A stretch of 64,000 nt of DNA from Rubrivivax sp. (GTDB lineage: Bacteria > Pseudomonadota > Gammaproteobacteria > Burkholderiales > Burkholderiaceae_C): contig JADCGQ010000013.1 in assembly GCA_020248945.1 (NCBI GenBank), forward strand, positions 1 to 64,000, read 5' to 3'. Under the pieces are notes generated by a model. That model did not search any database. It was not told the DNA's origin and saw only the letters and a list, made by a program, of their open reading frames with translations. Positions within the stretch are counted from its first letter, which is position 1. Each line of letters starts with the position of its first letter. Shown in pieces: positions 43,900-53,366 of the stretch. Both the position numbers and the translations under genes were made by a program.

Positions 43900-45012
43900 T
43901 TACTCGGCAGGGCCGCCGGGCTTCTTCAGGCCGGCCACCAGTTTGGACAGCATGCCCAGGATCTGCACGTTGGTGCGCTCCAGGCGCAACAGGCTGCGCT
44001 CCAGGCGCTGGAGCTGGTCGCCGCGGGCGTCGGCCGTCAGCGCGGCCAGCTGCTTGCTCATGCCTTCGGCGTCTTCGGGGTTGATGCGCAACTGCGTCAG
44101 GTCGACATCCACCGAGGCACCGGCCAGGCCGCCGCGCATCGAGGGCTCGCCGCCCAGCAGCGCGGGCTGCGGCGCGGCGGTGGCCGGGCGCTGGGAGACG
44201 GCGTTCTCCTGGGCGAACTCCTTCACCACGTCTTCCACGTCGGCCAGCGTCAGCGCGGTGCGGCCGGCCAGGAAGCCCGCCAGCAGCAGCCGGTCGCACA
44301 GCGCGTTGATGCGCCGCGGAATGCCGCCACTGGCCTTGAAGATGGCCTCGAAGGCCGCCGGCTCGAAGCTGGGTTTGCCCTTGCTGCCGGCGCAGCGCAG
44401 GCGGTGCTCGATGTAGCCGCGGGTTTCGTCCAGATCGAGCGGGCCGATGTGGCAGGTGGCCGCCACGCGCTGGCGGAACTGCTCCATCTCGGGCCGCTGC
44501 AGGATCTCGCGGAACTCGGGCTGGCCGACCAGAAAGCTCTGCAGCAGCGCCTGGTTGCCGAACTGGAAGTTGCTCAGCATGCGCAGCTCTTCCACCGCGC
44601 GCGGCGTGAGGTTCTGCGCCTCGTCGACGATGAGCAGGCAGCGCTTGCCCTTGCTCGTCTGGCTGATGAGGAAGGCCTCAAGCGTGATCAGCAGCTCGCT
44701 CTTGGGAACGTCCTTCACGCGGAAACCGAAGGCCGCGCCCACCATGCGCAGCGTGTCCTCGGCGCCCAGTTGCGTGGTGACGAGGTGGCCGGTGATGACG
44801 TTGCTGCCGTTCAGGCCCTCGATCAGGCTGCGCAGCACCATGGTCTTGCCGGCACCGATTTCGCCGGTGATGACGATGAAGCCCTCGTTGCGGGAGACGC
44901 CGTACTCCAGGTAGGCCTTGGCGCGCCGGTGCTGCTTGCTGGCGAAGTAGAAACTGGGGTCGGGGTTGAGCTGGAACGGCTTGGCCGTCAGCCCGTAGAA
45001 GGCCTCGTACAT
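43900..45012 (-). CDS. XrtA-associated ExeA/GspA-type ATPase
   Basis: 370-residue AAA ATPase of the PEP-CTERM-associated family. The N-terminus MYEAFYGLTAKPFQLNPDP is diagnostic, Walker A is GEIGAGKTM near residue 52 and Walker B is LLIVDEAQNLT near residue 127; sensor elements are in the GGIPRRINALCDRLLLA segment. It is cytoplasmic and may assist assembly of the export machinery. The ATG at 45012 lies eight bases after the outer-membrane gene stop. Confidence 0.94.
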   Translation of the reverse strand: MYEAFYGLTAKPFQLNPDPSFYFASKQHRRAKAYLEYGVSRNEGFIVITGEIGAGKTMVLRSLIEGLNGSNVITGHLVTTQLGAEDTLRMVGAAFGFRVKDVPKSELLITLEAFLISQTSKGKRCLLIVDEAQNLTPRAVEELRMLSNFQFGNQALLQSFLVGQPEFREILQRPEMEQFRQRVAATCHIGPLDLDETRGYIEHRLRCAGSKGKPSFEPAAFEAIFKASGGIPRRINALCDRLLLAGFLAGRTALTLADVEDVVKEFAQENAVSQRPATAAPQPALLGGEPSMRGGLAGASVDVDLTQLRINPEDAEGMSKQLAALTADARGDQLQRLERSLLRLERTNVQILGMLSKLVAGLKKPGGPAE

Positions 45013-45020
45013 GGCGGCAC

Positions 45021-46565
45021 CTAGAAGCGCATCACCAGCGATGCCGTGATGGCGGCCTCGCGGTAGGGGTCGGTGGCGCTGTTGAACACCGAGTAGCGGG
45101 TCGACAGCGAGGCGTTGGTGCGGCGGCCGAGCTGCTCGGTCCAGGTCAGGGACGCCGACTTGAGGTCGTTCGAGGGCTGTGTGGACGTGCCCCTGGTCAT
45201 CTGCCGCGAGCCCGTGGCCGCGAGGCTGCTGGTGGGGCTGAGACGGTATCCCACGTTGGCGCTGTAGCCCTGCTGCCGCACCCGCTCGCGGGCGCTGGCG
45301 CTGGCTGCGGCATCGATCACGTTGTTCGTGGAACGGTTCGCTTGGGCGCTGAAGTTCAGCCGCAGGCCACTCCAGGCCCAGCGGAGCTGGTGGCGCTCGG
45401 TTACCGACACCGCGGCGGTGACGAAACCGGGCTGCACCACTTGCAGGGGATCGATGCCCAACGAGGTGAGCCGTTCGCGCACGGCAGCCTCGCGCGCCAC
45501 CGGGTCCGGAAAATCGACCGCGAACAGCGCCATCAACTGCTGGAACTCCGTAATCGACTCGAAACGGCTGCCGGTGCCATCGCTGGTGTCGCGGTTGCTC
45601 GTCCAGGTGAACGAGGTGCGTGGCAGCCGGTACTCAGCCACCACCGAGTAGCCGCGGCCGAAGAAACGATCGTCGAGATCGGCTTGCAGGCGCGTACGGG
45701 GTGACGGGCGCCAAGTGGCGCCCACGCCCCAGGTGCTGGTGCGCCGGCTCTCGAACTCCTGCACATCCTGCGATTCAGTACCGCCGCGAGCGCTGAAAGA
45801 CAGGTCGGCGTCGGCCTGCCAGCCCAGGCTGGCGGTGGCGCTGTCGGCGCGCGTGGTGCGGCCGATGCGGAAGTCGGTTTCGGTGCTGCGCGCAGACAAG
45901 CCCCAGGTGATCAGCGTGCCGGGCAGCGCTGAAGACATCGACAGCGAGCCGCCCGTCTGCGTGTTGTCGCCCACCGACGTGCGGCGGGTGTTCACGACTG
46001 CCGCGTCGAGCCGGGCCTCGACGCTCACGGCGCCGGCGAGCACGCCACGCAGCACCGGCGACAAGGAAGCCGTGCCCACCTCGGCGCGGTTCGGATTCTC
46101 GGAGACGCTGTTGCTCACCGACTGCAGGCCGAAAGCCGAGTTCGACTGCTGCGCGATCGAGGCCGACCCGTCGATGTAAAGGTGACGCGGCACCGCCTCG
46201 GCCGAGAACTTGGCCGCAAGCCGGTTGGTGATGTCGCTGCTCGGCTCCTGCCGGGAACGCTCGATCAAGGTGAGGTCGTAGTCGAGCGACCCGACGACAC
46301 GGCCCGTGCGACTCTGCAAGCTGACCGATGGCGTGACGCGGCCGATCCACTCGGCGCCATCACGGCCGCCCAAGCGACTGTTGATGTTGTAGCTGAGATC
46401 CGTGCTCAGGCCCGCCGAGACCCCCGTGCCGCGGGCCTGGGCCCCAGCCGAAAGGGGCGATGCAGCGCCGACCGCCAGCGTCAGCACGCACAGTGGCCAT
46501 AGGCGGGCGTTCACCGGTCGTTGCGAGGTCGGTGGTTCAAGCCGAAACGGCAAGTGCAGGCGCAT
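45021..46565 (-). CDS. PEP-CTERM system outer-membrane beta-barrel protein
   Basis: 514-residue protein of the XrtA-associated outer-membrane family. A signal peptide (LCVLTLAVGAASPLSAGAQA) is followed by repeated amphipathic strands and a terminal phenylalanine (SLVMRF), which is the usual end of a barrel recognised by the BAM complex. It is presumably the outer-membrane channel or partner for EPS export. The ATG at 46565 is used; a GTG at 46574 is close. Confidence 0.9.
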   Translation of the reverse strand: MRLHLPFRLEPPTSQRPVNARLWPLCVLTLAVGAASPLSAGAQARGTGVSAGLSTDLSYNINSRLGGRDGAEWIGRVTPSVSLQSRTGRVVGSLDYDLTLIERSRQEPSSDITNRLAAKFSAEAVPRHLYIDGSASIAQQSNSAFGLQSVSNSVSENPNRAEVGTASLSPVLRGVLAGAVSVEARLDAAVVNTRRTSVGDNTQTGGSLSMSSALPGTLITWGLSARSTETDFRIGRTTRADSATASLGWQADADLSFSARGGTESQDVQEFESRRTSTWGVGATWRPSPRTRLQADLDDRFFGRGYSVVAEYRLPRTSFTWTSNRDTSDGTGSRFESITEFQQLMALFAVDFPDPVAREAAVRERLTSLGIDPLQVVQPGFVTAAVSVTERHQLRWAWSGLRLNFSAQANRSTNNVIDAAASASARERVRQQGYSANVGYRLSPTSSLAATGSRQMTRGTSTQPSNDLKSASLTWTEQLGRRTNASLSTRYSVFNSATDPYREAAITASLVMRF

Positions 46566-46579
46566 CCGGCGCACGGCGC

Positions 46580-47698
46580 TCAGGACGAGCGGCTGACAGC
46601 CGCGGAAGGCACCGGTGCCTCGGGGACGGGTGCTGCGCCCGTCTGCGGCCCAGCGGCATCAGCCGGCGTGCCATCGGGACCGCGTGAACCATAGCCGTAG
46701 CCATAACCATAGCCGTAACCGTACCCGTAGCCGTAGCCGTAACCGTAGCCTTCTCCGTAGCCACCACCGGAGCCCTGGCGCGCCTTGTTCAGTACCGTCA
46801 TCTTCACCGGGCAGGTCTCGATGGCGGCGAGCGCCTGCTTCACGGTGCTCTGCAAGGTGCGGTCGGCATGCACCACGACAACGATCTGCCCCATGTGCGT
46901 GGCCAGCACGCGCGACTCGGTGGTCAGCAGCAGCGGCGGCGAGTCGAAGATGATGATGCGGTCGGGGTAGCGGGTGGCCATGTCCTCGAGCAAAGCCGAC
47001 ATGGCGTCGCTGGCCAGCAGCTCGGTGGCTTTGGGATGCGGCGAGCCACTGGGCAGGATCGTCAGCTTGTCGACGTTCGTGCGCATCAGCACGCTGGCCA
47101 TGTCGGCCTTGCCCTCGAGCAACTCGAGCAGGCCTGGCCCAGGCGGCAAGCCCAGCATCTTCAGCACCGACGGCCGAGCGACGTCAGCGTCGACCAGCAT
47201 CACGGTGTGGTCGAGCTCGGCGGCGATGCTCATCGCCAGGTTGATGGACGTGAAGCTCTTGCCCTCGCCTGGCAAGGCACTGGTCACCATGATGAGGTTG
47301 CCATGGGTGACCATGGACGCTCCCCGGCCCACGGCGTTGGCGATCAGCGGCCGCTTGATGACGCGGTACTGATCCGCCATGTGCGAACGCGGCGCTTGCG
47401 GCGTGACGATACCGGCCGCGGCAATGGCAGCCAGGTTGAGCTCCACCTTGCGCGACTTGTACGCACCGTCCGGCAGCTGGGGCAAGGCCGCAAGCGAAGG
47501 CGCCGAGGCAGGGAGCCCGAGGTCGGCGCGATCGAATTCGGCGTCGAGCTGCTGCGCAGGCTGAGCCCAAGGCGACGGGGCCGCAGGCATGCGGGCAGCC
47601 GGCGCAACAGGCGCTGGTTCGTCGATGTTGGGGACCTCGACGCCCGCCGCACGCAGCTGGGCTAGCCGTTCGGCGGCTTGTTCGATCAGGCTGCTCAT
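46580..47698 (-). CDS. XrtA-associated tyrosine autokinase (CpsD/BY-kinase family)
   Basis: 372-residue bacterial tyrosine kinase. Walker A is ALPGEGKSF (Lys147), Walker A' is VMLVDAD near residues 166-172 and Walker B is IIIFDSPP near 250. The C-terminus holds a Gly-Tyr repeat with 11 tyrosines, which should be the autophosphorylated cluster that controls polymerisation. It works with the chain-length protein encoded immediately upstream, like CpsC/CpsD pairs. The N-terminal 100 residues are Ala/Pro-rich. The repeat is unusually regular. Confidence 0.93.
   Translation of the reverse strand: MSSLIEQAAERLAQLRAAGVEVPNIDEPAPVAPAARMPAAPSPWAQPAQQLDAEFDRADLGLPASAPSLAALPQLPDGAYKSRKVELNLAAIAAAGIVTPQAPRSHMADQYRVIKRPLIANAVGRGASMVTHGNLIMVTSALPGEGKSFTSINLAMSIAAELDHTVMLVDADVARPSVLKMLGLPPGPGLLELLEGKADMASVLMRTNVDKLTILPSGSPHPKATELLASDAMSALLEDMATRYPDRIIIFDSPPLLLTTESRVLATHMGQIVVVVHADRTLQSTVKQALAAIETCPVKMTVLNKARQGSGGGYGEGYGYGYGYGYGYGYGYGYGYGSRGPDGTPADAAGPQTGAAPVPEAPVPSAAVSRSS
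46691..46759. repeat. Hexamer repeat coding for the Tyr cluster
   Basis: Tandem six-base units of the form GTAGCC/ATAACC encode the Gly-Tyr repeat of the kinase on the minus strand; ten tyrosines follow each other at two-residue spacing and an eleventh is separated by Gly-Glu. Unit loss or gain would change the number of phosphorylatable tyrosines without breaking the frame. Confidence 0.85.
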
Positions 47699-47704
47699 GG
47701 AATC

Positions 47705-49297
47705 TCAGCCTCCGAAGCGGGACACGAGCGACAAAGTGATCAGGCCCGCCATGAACAACCCGACGAGCCCCCCCGACGCCGCAACGAAACGGAACAGACT
47801 CGCGCGCTCCTGCTGCTTGTCGACTTCGCTGCGAAGCATCGTCACGACACCCAACAGCGGCAGGCCCGTTTGCTTGCGGAGATCTTCGCCGCTTGCGAAG
47901 GTAGGGCGCATCTGGGCGGCGGCAAATGCGAAGAACACGCCGGCACCGATGGCAGCCAGCAGCACGCCAGGCAGCAACAGCATGCGGTTGGGCGACACAG
48001 GCTTGGGGGCCACGCGGGGCGGGTCGATCAGACGGAACTCGGCTACGCCCGAGGCGACGTCGAGCTCGCCCGACATCACGGCCGACTGGCGCCGAGTGAC
48101 CAAGTCCTCGTAGTTCTTCTTGGTGATCGCGTAGTCGCGGTTCAGTTGCGCCTCTTCGGCTTCGATCTGAGGTGCCGTCTTGAGAGCTTCTCGAGCCCCT
48201 GCGGCACGGGCTGCAAACTCGGAAACGCGTGCGCGCAGCGCCGCCACTTGAACCTCGGCTGCAGCCGAAGACCTTGCCAACTCTTGCGCGGCCAAGCTTT
48301 GGGTACCGCCTGAGCGGCCCCCTGCCCCTGCCTGAGTGTGCCGGGCCTGGGCTGCACGAATCTCGCTACGCTCGGTGTCTCGCTGCGCCTCGAGTTCAGC
48401 AATCCGCCGCTTCGTCGTCACGACGTCGGGGTGCTTGTCGGTGTACCGCTGCAGGAGCGCATCGAGTCCTCGCCGTTGCTCGCCCAACCTGGCGTCAAGC
48501 TCAGGGGTTGCAGGAGCAACATCCGTCCCTGCCAGCAGGTCGGGCAGAGCTTGCGCGGACTGACCGCGGCGCTCGATTTCAAGCTGTTGCCGTGCGGCAT
48601 CTCGTGCGTTCTCGGCTTCGCGCAGTTGAAGCTTCGCGACTTCCAGCTGTTGGTTGGCTTCGGCGAGGCGGGCTGCCGCGTCTTTTCCGTCCGCGAACTG
48701 CGTGTCGATGTTGCGCAACCGAAACTGCTTCATGCGCGCTTCGGCCTCTTCGAGCTTCGCTTCGAAGGTCTTTATCTGCTCATTCAGGAAGGTCTTGGCG
48801 GCGTCCGTGTCCTTGCGGCTGCTGCCGAGGCCGGATTCGACGAAGATCGACACCAGGGACTGGATCACGCGCTTGGCACGGTCTTGCTCGCTATCGCGGT
48901 AGGCCAGCGAATACAGGTTCAGCCCACCCGCGGTGCGGATCTGGATACCGCTGGTGAGCCTCTCGATCAGCGCTTCCTGATCGCCCTTGCCCGCGCTCTT
49001 GAGGTCGAGATCGGCCATGCGGATGAGCTTCTCAAGGTTCGGCCGGCTGATCAGCGTGCGACTCAGCATGCCGATCTGCTGCTCGACGTTGGGCTGAACC
49101 GTCAGGCCGGCCATCAAGGGCTTCAGGATGGAGTCGGTGTCGACGTAGATGCGCGCCGTAGCCTCGTACTGGTCGGGGATCTTCATCACCACCACCACGC
49201 CCACGATGGCTGTCGCCCAGGCCACGACGAGCCCGGGCCAGCGGAACTTCCACATTCCGCGAAGGATGACCAGAACCTGTTGAAGAATCTCTTGCAT
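47705..49297 (-). CDS. XrtA-associated polysaccharide chain-length determinant (Wzz/Wzc-like)
   Basis: 530-residue polysaccharide co-polymerase. A membrane helix near residues 18-40 and another near 430-450 bracket a periplasmic coiled-coil region rich in Glu, Ala and Arg; SPNRMLLLPGVLLAAIG marks the second helix and a further helix lies at the C-terminus. It fixes chain length with the tyrosine kinase and the outer-membrane lipoprotein. No kinase domain is fused, as in Gram-positive CpsC. Confidence 0.94.
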   Translation of the reverse strand: MQEILQQVLVILRGMWKFRWPGLVVAWATAIVGVVVVMKIPDQYEATARIYVDTDSILKPLMAGLTVQPNVEQQIGMLSRTLISRPNLEKLIRMADLDLKSAGKGDQEALIERLTSGIQIRTAGGLNLYSLAYRDSEQDRAKRVIQSLVSIFVESGLGSSRKDTDAAKTFLNEQIKTFEAKLEEAEARMKQFRLRNIDTQFADGKDAAARLAEANQQLEVAKLQLREAENARDAARQQLEIERRGQSAQALPDLLAGTDVAPATPELDARLGEQRRGLDALLQRYTDKHPDVVTTKRRIAELEAQRDTERSEIRAAQARHTQAGAGGRSGGTQSLAAQELARSSAAAEVQVAALRARVSEFAARAAGAREALKTAPQIEAEEAQLNRDYAITKKNYEDLVTRRQSAVMSGELDVASGVAEFRLIDPPRVAPKPVSPNRMLLLPGVLLAAIGAGVFFAFAAAQMRPTFASGEDLRKQTGLPLLGVVTMLRSEVDKQQERASLFRFVAASGGLVGLFMAGLITLSLVSRFGG

Positions 49298-49338
49298 GCC
49301 GTGACGACCGTATGCTTGGTTGCGTTCGTGCCGTCAGC

Positions 49339-49959
49339 TCAGAACAGACCCTGGGGAATGATCAAGATGTCCCCGGGCCGCATCTCGACGTTGGCGCTGA
49401 GGTCGCCGCGCTTGATGAGGTCCTTCAGGCGCACGGCGTACTGCTTGTTGCCGTCGGAGGTGCGCTGGATGATGGCGCGGTTGCCATCGGCGAAATCGGT
49501 CAGTCCGCCGACGGCGATCATCACGTCGAGCAGCGTCATCTTCTGCTTGTAGGGCAGGAACAGCGGCCGAGCAGCCTCGCCCACCACGCGGATCTGCTCG
49601 CTATAGGGCCCGACGAAGCCGGTGACGATGACCGTGACGACGGGGTCGCGCACGTAGGTGGAGAGCTTCTTCTCGACGTCGCGCGCCAGCTCGACCGAGG
49701 TCTTGCCCTGGGCGACCAGCTCTTCCACCAGGGGCGCCGAGATCTTGCCGTCTGGGCGCACCGGGTACGAACCCGAGAGCTCGGGGTTGCGCCAGACGAC
49801 GATGTTGACACTGTCGCCGGCGCCGATGATGTAGTTGTAATCAGCGGTCGCGGCTTGGGCGGGGGCGGGGGGGAGGTCGGTGGAGGCGCAACCCGCGAGC
49901 AGGACCATGCTCACGCTACAGGCGCAAAGGGCAGCGGCACGGATGAGCTTACGGTTCAT
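49339..49959 (-). CDS. XrtA-type polysaccharide export lipoprotein (Wza-like)
   Basis: 206-residue outer-membrane lipoprotein with the signal and lipobox LAGC near residue 26 and the polysaccharide export domain starting YNYIIGAGDSVNIVVW. SYPVRPDGKISAPLVEEL and the SLBB-like segment VVGEAARPLFLPY are present. It forms the export channel ring. The ATG at 49959 follows GAGAAG; the frame to 50172 is only open by chance. First gene of the minus-strand core operon. Confidence 0.93.
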   Translation of the reverse strand: MNRKLIRAAALCACSVSMVLLAGCASTDLPPAPAQAATADYNYIIGAGDSVNIVVWRNPELSGSYPVRPDGKISAPLVEELVAQGKTSVELARDVEKKLSTYVRDPVVTVIVTGFVGPYSEQIRVVGEAARPLFLPYKQKMTLLDVMIAVGGLTDFADGNRAIIQRTSDGNKQYAVRLKDLIKRGDLSANVEMRPGDILIIPQGLF

Positions 49960-50292
49960 ATGACTTCTCACAGTCCTGGCAATGATCGGGCTCACGCGGC
50001 ATCTTTGGTGCGGCGAGCGGGGTTGCACATTGCATCGCCCATCGCCATGCACGCGCACCGGTCGGGACGTACATTTACGCGAACAACTCAATGATCGCAC
50101 GGCCCCCCCGGTGCGAACCCCACAGGCACCGTCGGCGCCCTCGCCGCGCGCTGAATGTGGGAATATTGTCACGTGCGGAGCTAGGCCCGCTTGGCCGATG
50201 CGGCCGTGTCACGCCGCGCTCGGATAGAAGCTGCCCACTGCCGACAAGCGCCCACACAGCGGGTCGTTCCGCAGAAACTGGAGACCCGGTCC
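49960..50292. promoter_or_regulatory. Divergent control region between export gene and prsT
   Basis: This 333-base gap should carry the promoters for the minus-strand XrtA core operon and for plus-strand prsT. I find no consensus sigma-54 or sigma-70 element; one sigma-54-like string on the minus strand (TGGCGATGGGCGATGCA, 50040-50056) has the wrong spacing. A Shine-Dalgarno GGAG at 50279-50282 serves prsT. Nothing else can be supported. Confidence 0.45.
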
Positions 50293-53067
50293 TTGAAACA
50301 AGTTACTCCCCGTGCGGCGACGCTGGTCGCGATTGCCGCCTGCCTAGTTGCCTGCAGCCAGCCGTCGCCTGAAGAATTGGCGACACAAGCGGGCGACTTT
50401 GCGGCCAAAGGCGACCACGTCTCGGCCATCATTGCAGCTAAGGCCGCGCTGGCTCAGGGTCAGGGATCTGCCGAACTGCGTTTCCGGCTGGGGCAGTTGC
50501 TGCTGACGTCAAGGGATGGCAACTCGGCCATCCAGGAGTTCCGCAAGGCGATTGAACTCGGGCACCCACGCGACCAGGTCATCCCGCAGATGGCGCGGGC
50601 GCATCTGCTGGCCGGCCAGCCCGAGGCGTTGACGCGGGGCCTGGCCAACCCGCCCCTGAAGGACCGGCAAGCAGCCGCCTCCCTTGCTGCATCGGTTGCT
50701 GAAGCGTGGTCGATGCTGCGCGAGCCCGCGAAGATGCAGCAGAGCCTGGACGAAGCCCTGCGGCTGGACCCGGAGCAGGCCCACGCACTGCGGTTCAAGG
50801 CGCGCCTGCTGGGCGCCCGCGGCGACACCGCCGGAGCGTCAGCCATCGTCCAGGACCTGCTGAAGCGCGCCCCCGCCGATGCCGAGGCGCTGCAGTTGCG
50901 AGGGGAGATTCAGCGGGTTCAAGGCGACACCGCGGGCGCGACGGCGAGTTTCCGCGAGGCTCTCGAGAAGAACGCTTCCTTGATCGAACCCAGACTGCAC
51001 CTGATCGGGCAGCACCTGGTCGACAAGGATGTCGCGGCGGCTCGCAAGGAACTCGAGAGCATGCGCCAGGCCTTGCCGCGGCATCCGATGGTCAGCTATG
51101 CGGAGGCGCAGATCCTGCTGCGTGAAGGTGACGCCGCGCGGGCGCGCGACCTCGGTCTGGCCCTCCTGCGGGCCGCACCGGACAACGTGAACGTGCTGCT
51201 GCTGGCCGGCACGGCCGAGATGCAGGCGGGTTCGCTCCTGGTGGCCCGTTCGCACCTGGCGAAGGCCTCACAGATCGAGCCGGAACATGCCGCCGTCCGC
51301 CGCAGCCTGGCCATGGTTCTGTTGAGACTGGGCCAACCCCAGGCCGCGTCGGCGGCGCTTGCCGACCTGGCAGCCCAGCCCAATGCGGACGCCTTGACCC
51401 TGACGCTGGCCGGCCGCGCCGCGATGGCCAACGACGACATCGCCGGCGCCGAGCGGTTGCTGGCGCGTGCCCTGCAGCAGGCGCCGGATGACCGCAACGC
51501 GCGGCTGGCACGGGCGATGGCTTCGCTTCAGTCGAGCACCGGTGCCGAGCGCGGTTTGGCCCAGCTGCAGGAGCTTTCCGCCAGTGACACCGATACCGAG
51601 GCGGACAAGGCCTTGGCCGGCGTGCTCGTGGCCCGGCGCCAGTGGGATCAGGCCGTAGCGGCAATCGATTCGGCGCTCAAGAAGACGCCGAAGGATCCTG
51701 CACTGCATGAGATGAAGGGGCGTGTCTACGCCGCCCAGCAACGCTTTCCTGAAGCCCGCAGCGCGCTGGAGCTGGCGCTTCAGAGCGATCCACGGCACTT
51801 CGCGGCCACACTCGTGCTGGCACAGATCGACCTGGTCCAGAAGCAACCGCAGCAGGCCCTCGAACGCGTCAAGGCGGCCGCTGTCGCAGATCGCCGCAAC
51901 ACGGCCGCCTCCCTGGCCCAGCTGAAGCTGATGGCCGCCACGGGCGCATCGGCTGATGAGCAGCGCGACATGTTGGTCGCTTCGATCAAGGCCAACCCAG
52001 GCGACGCCGATCTGCGCACGGCGCTGGTCGAGCTGCTTCTTTCGCGCAAGAGGTTTCGCGAAGCGCTTGCCGCGGCTCAGGAGGCCGACTCGGCCATGTC
52101 GGGCAGCCTGGCGCTGCTGGACAGCCTGGGGCGGGCACAACGCGCCACGGGTTCCATCGAGCAGGCCATCAACACCTTCAAGCGCGCCGCCAGCCTCGAC
52201 CCCACGTCAGCGGTGCCGCACAGTCGGCTGGCCGACATGGCGCTCGCGCTCGGCGACATCAAGCAAGCCGAGGTGCACCTGAGGCAGGCGCTTGCGGTGG
52301 CCCCGGAGCTTGGTGCGCTGCAGATGCGGCTTGTCGAGCTGCTGCTGAGCAACAGGCGCCCGGCCGAGGCGCTGGCGTTCGCGCGGCAGGTGCAGCAGTC
52401 GAGCCCGCAACGAGCCAACGGCCATCTGCTGGAAGGCGCTCTGCAGGAGCGTGCGGGCGCTCTTGACAAGGCTGTGCCCGCATACAAGGCAGCCGCCCAG
52501 CGCGAACCCGATCGCTCGGACGTGATGTTGCCACTGCACAAGGCGCTGCTGGCGGTGGGGTCTGCCGCAGAGGCGGATGCACTGGCCGTCAAGTGGCTTG
52601 AGCGTCGACCGAACGACGTCGAGTTCGCTTACCAGGTGGCGATCGCCGACATGGTTCGTGAGCGGTACGCGCTGGCCGAAGAACGGCTGGCAGCCATCGT
52701 CAAGGCCTACCCGACCCATCCGCTGGCCCTGAACAACCTGGCGTGGCTTCTCACGCGCGCAGGCAAGCCCGGCGGCACCGAGCTCGCACGGCGTGCGGAT
52801 GCCGCCCTGCCGAACACGCCCGCGATCCTCGACACGCTGGCCATGGCTCTTGCGGGCGAGAAGAAGATTGACGAGGCAGTCAAGGTGCAGCGCCGGGCCA
52901 TCGAATTGGCGCCGGACAACCACAACGTGCGGCTCAACCTGGCGCGGCTGGAGATCCAGGCAGCCGATGCAAAGGCTGCGCGGCTGAACCTGCAACGGCT
53001 GGCTGAGCTCGGGTCGAAGTTCCCTCACCAGGCCGAGGTGAGCCGCTTGCTGGGCACTTTGCGCTGA
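50293..53067 (+). CDS. prsT: PrsT, PEP-CTERM system TPR-repeat lipoprotein
   Basis: 924-residue lipoprotein with lipobox LVAC (Cys21) and then about twenty tetratricopeptide helices over nearly the whole length, matching the PEP-CTERM-associated TPR family. The start is the TTG at 50293, nine bases after GGAG; upstream codons of the open frame look noncoding. It is probably outer- or inner-membrane-anchored and periplasmic, with a role in PEP-CTERM protein and EPS sorting. A second copy lies at 59502. Confidence 0.9.
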   Translation: MKQVTPRAATLVAIAACLVACSQPSPEELATQAGDFAAKGDHVSAIIAAKAALAQGQGSAELRFRLGQLLLTSRDGNSAIQEFRKAIELGHPRDQVIPQMARAHLLAGQPEALTRGLANPPLKDRQAAASLAASVAEAWSMLREPAKMQQSLDEALRLDPEQAHALRFKARLLGARGDTAGASAIVQDLLKRAPADAEALQLRGEIQRVQGDTAGATASFREALEKNASLIEPRLHLIGQHLVDKDVAAARKELESMRQALPRHPMVSYAEAQILLREGDAARARDLGLALLRAAPDNVNVLLLAGTAEMQAGSLLVARSHLAKASQIEPEHAAVRRSLAMVLLRLGQPQAASAALADLAAQPNADALTLTLAGRAAMANDDIAGAERLLARALQQAPDDRNARLARAMASLQSSTGAERGLAQLQELSASDTDTEADKALAGVLVARRQWDQAVAAIDSALKKTPKDPALHEMKGRVYAAQQRFPEARSALELALQSDPRHFAATLVLAQIDLVQKQPQQALERVKAAAVADRRNTAASLAQLKLMAATGASADEQRDMLVASIKANPGDADLRTALVELLLSRKRFREALAAAQEADSAMSGSLALLDSLGRAQRATGSIEQAINTFKRAASLDPTSAVPHSRLADMALALGDIKQAEVHLRQALAVAPELGALQMRLVELLLSNRRPAEALAFARQVQQSSPQRANGHLLEGALQERAGALDKAVPAYKAAAQREPDRSDVMLPLHKALLAVGSAAEADALAVKWLERRPNDVEFAYQVAIADMVRERYALAEERLAAIVKAYPTHPLALNNLAWLLTRAGKPGGTELARRADAALPNTPAILDTLAMALAGEKKIDEAVKVQRRAIELAPDNHNVRLNLARLEIQAADAKAARLNLQRLAELGSKFPHQAEVSRLLGTLR

Positions 53068-53285
53068 GCAAGGACTGTCGGGCTGGTTTACACCCCGGAG
53101 TTCGAGCCCTGGCACCACGCCGCGAGCGTCCATCGATCCCACGTTCGGCACTTGAAGACAGCACCCTGATTGAACCCTTTTCGGCAACCAATACCAACCA
53201 GATTGGCCGCTTCTTCCCTCGATTGATGATCTCCAGATGCGTAATGGACACCCCGGCAAGCGCCACGCCCCTCAAGCCAACCCAC

Positions 53286-53303
53286 CTGGCACAGGCGTTG
53301 CTT
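53286..53303 (+). promoter_or_regulatory. Sigma-54 promoter of the PEP-CTERM gene
   Basis: The string CTGGCACAGGCGTTGCTT matches the -24/-12 consensus TGGCAC-N5-TTGCW exactly, with GG at 53288-53289 and GC at 53300-53301. Transcription should start near 53313, 54 bases before the ATG at 53367. The PrsR regulator encoded at 58057 is a sigma-54 activator and is the obvious candidate to act here; its binding site would be in 53090-53270. Confidence 0.82.
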
Positions 53304-53366
53304 AGTAGATCGCAAGCCAAGAGGTAGTCGCCTCAGGTCCCGTCAATATCTTCCTTGGAGCGAACC

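Noticed and set aside
50040-50056. Minus-strand sigma-54-like element upstream of the export lipoprotein
   Set aside because: The spacing between GG and GC is off by one and the -24 half is poor.
50191-50292. Upstream extension of the first PrsT to a TTG at 50191
   Set aside because: It would bury the signal peptide behind 34 Arg-rich residues; the TTG at 50293 has a good ribosome binding site and gives a normal lipoprotein signal.
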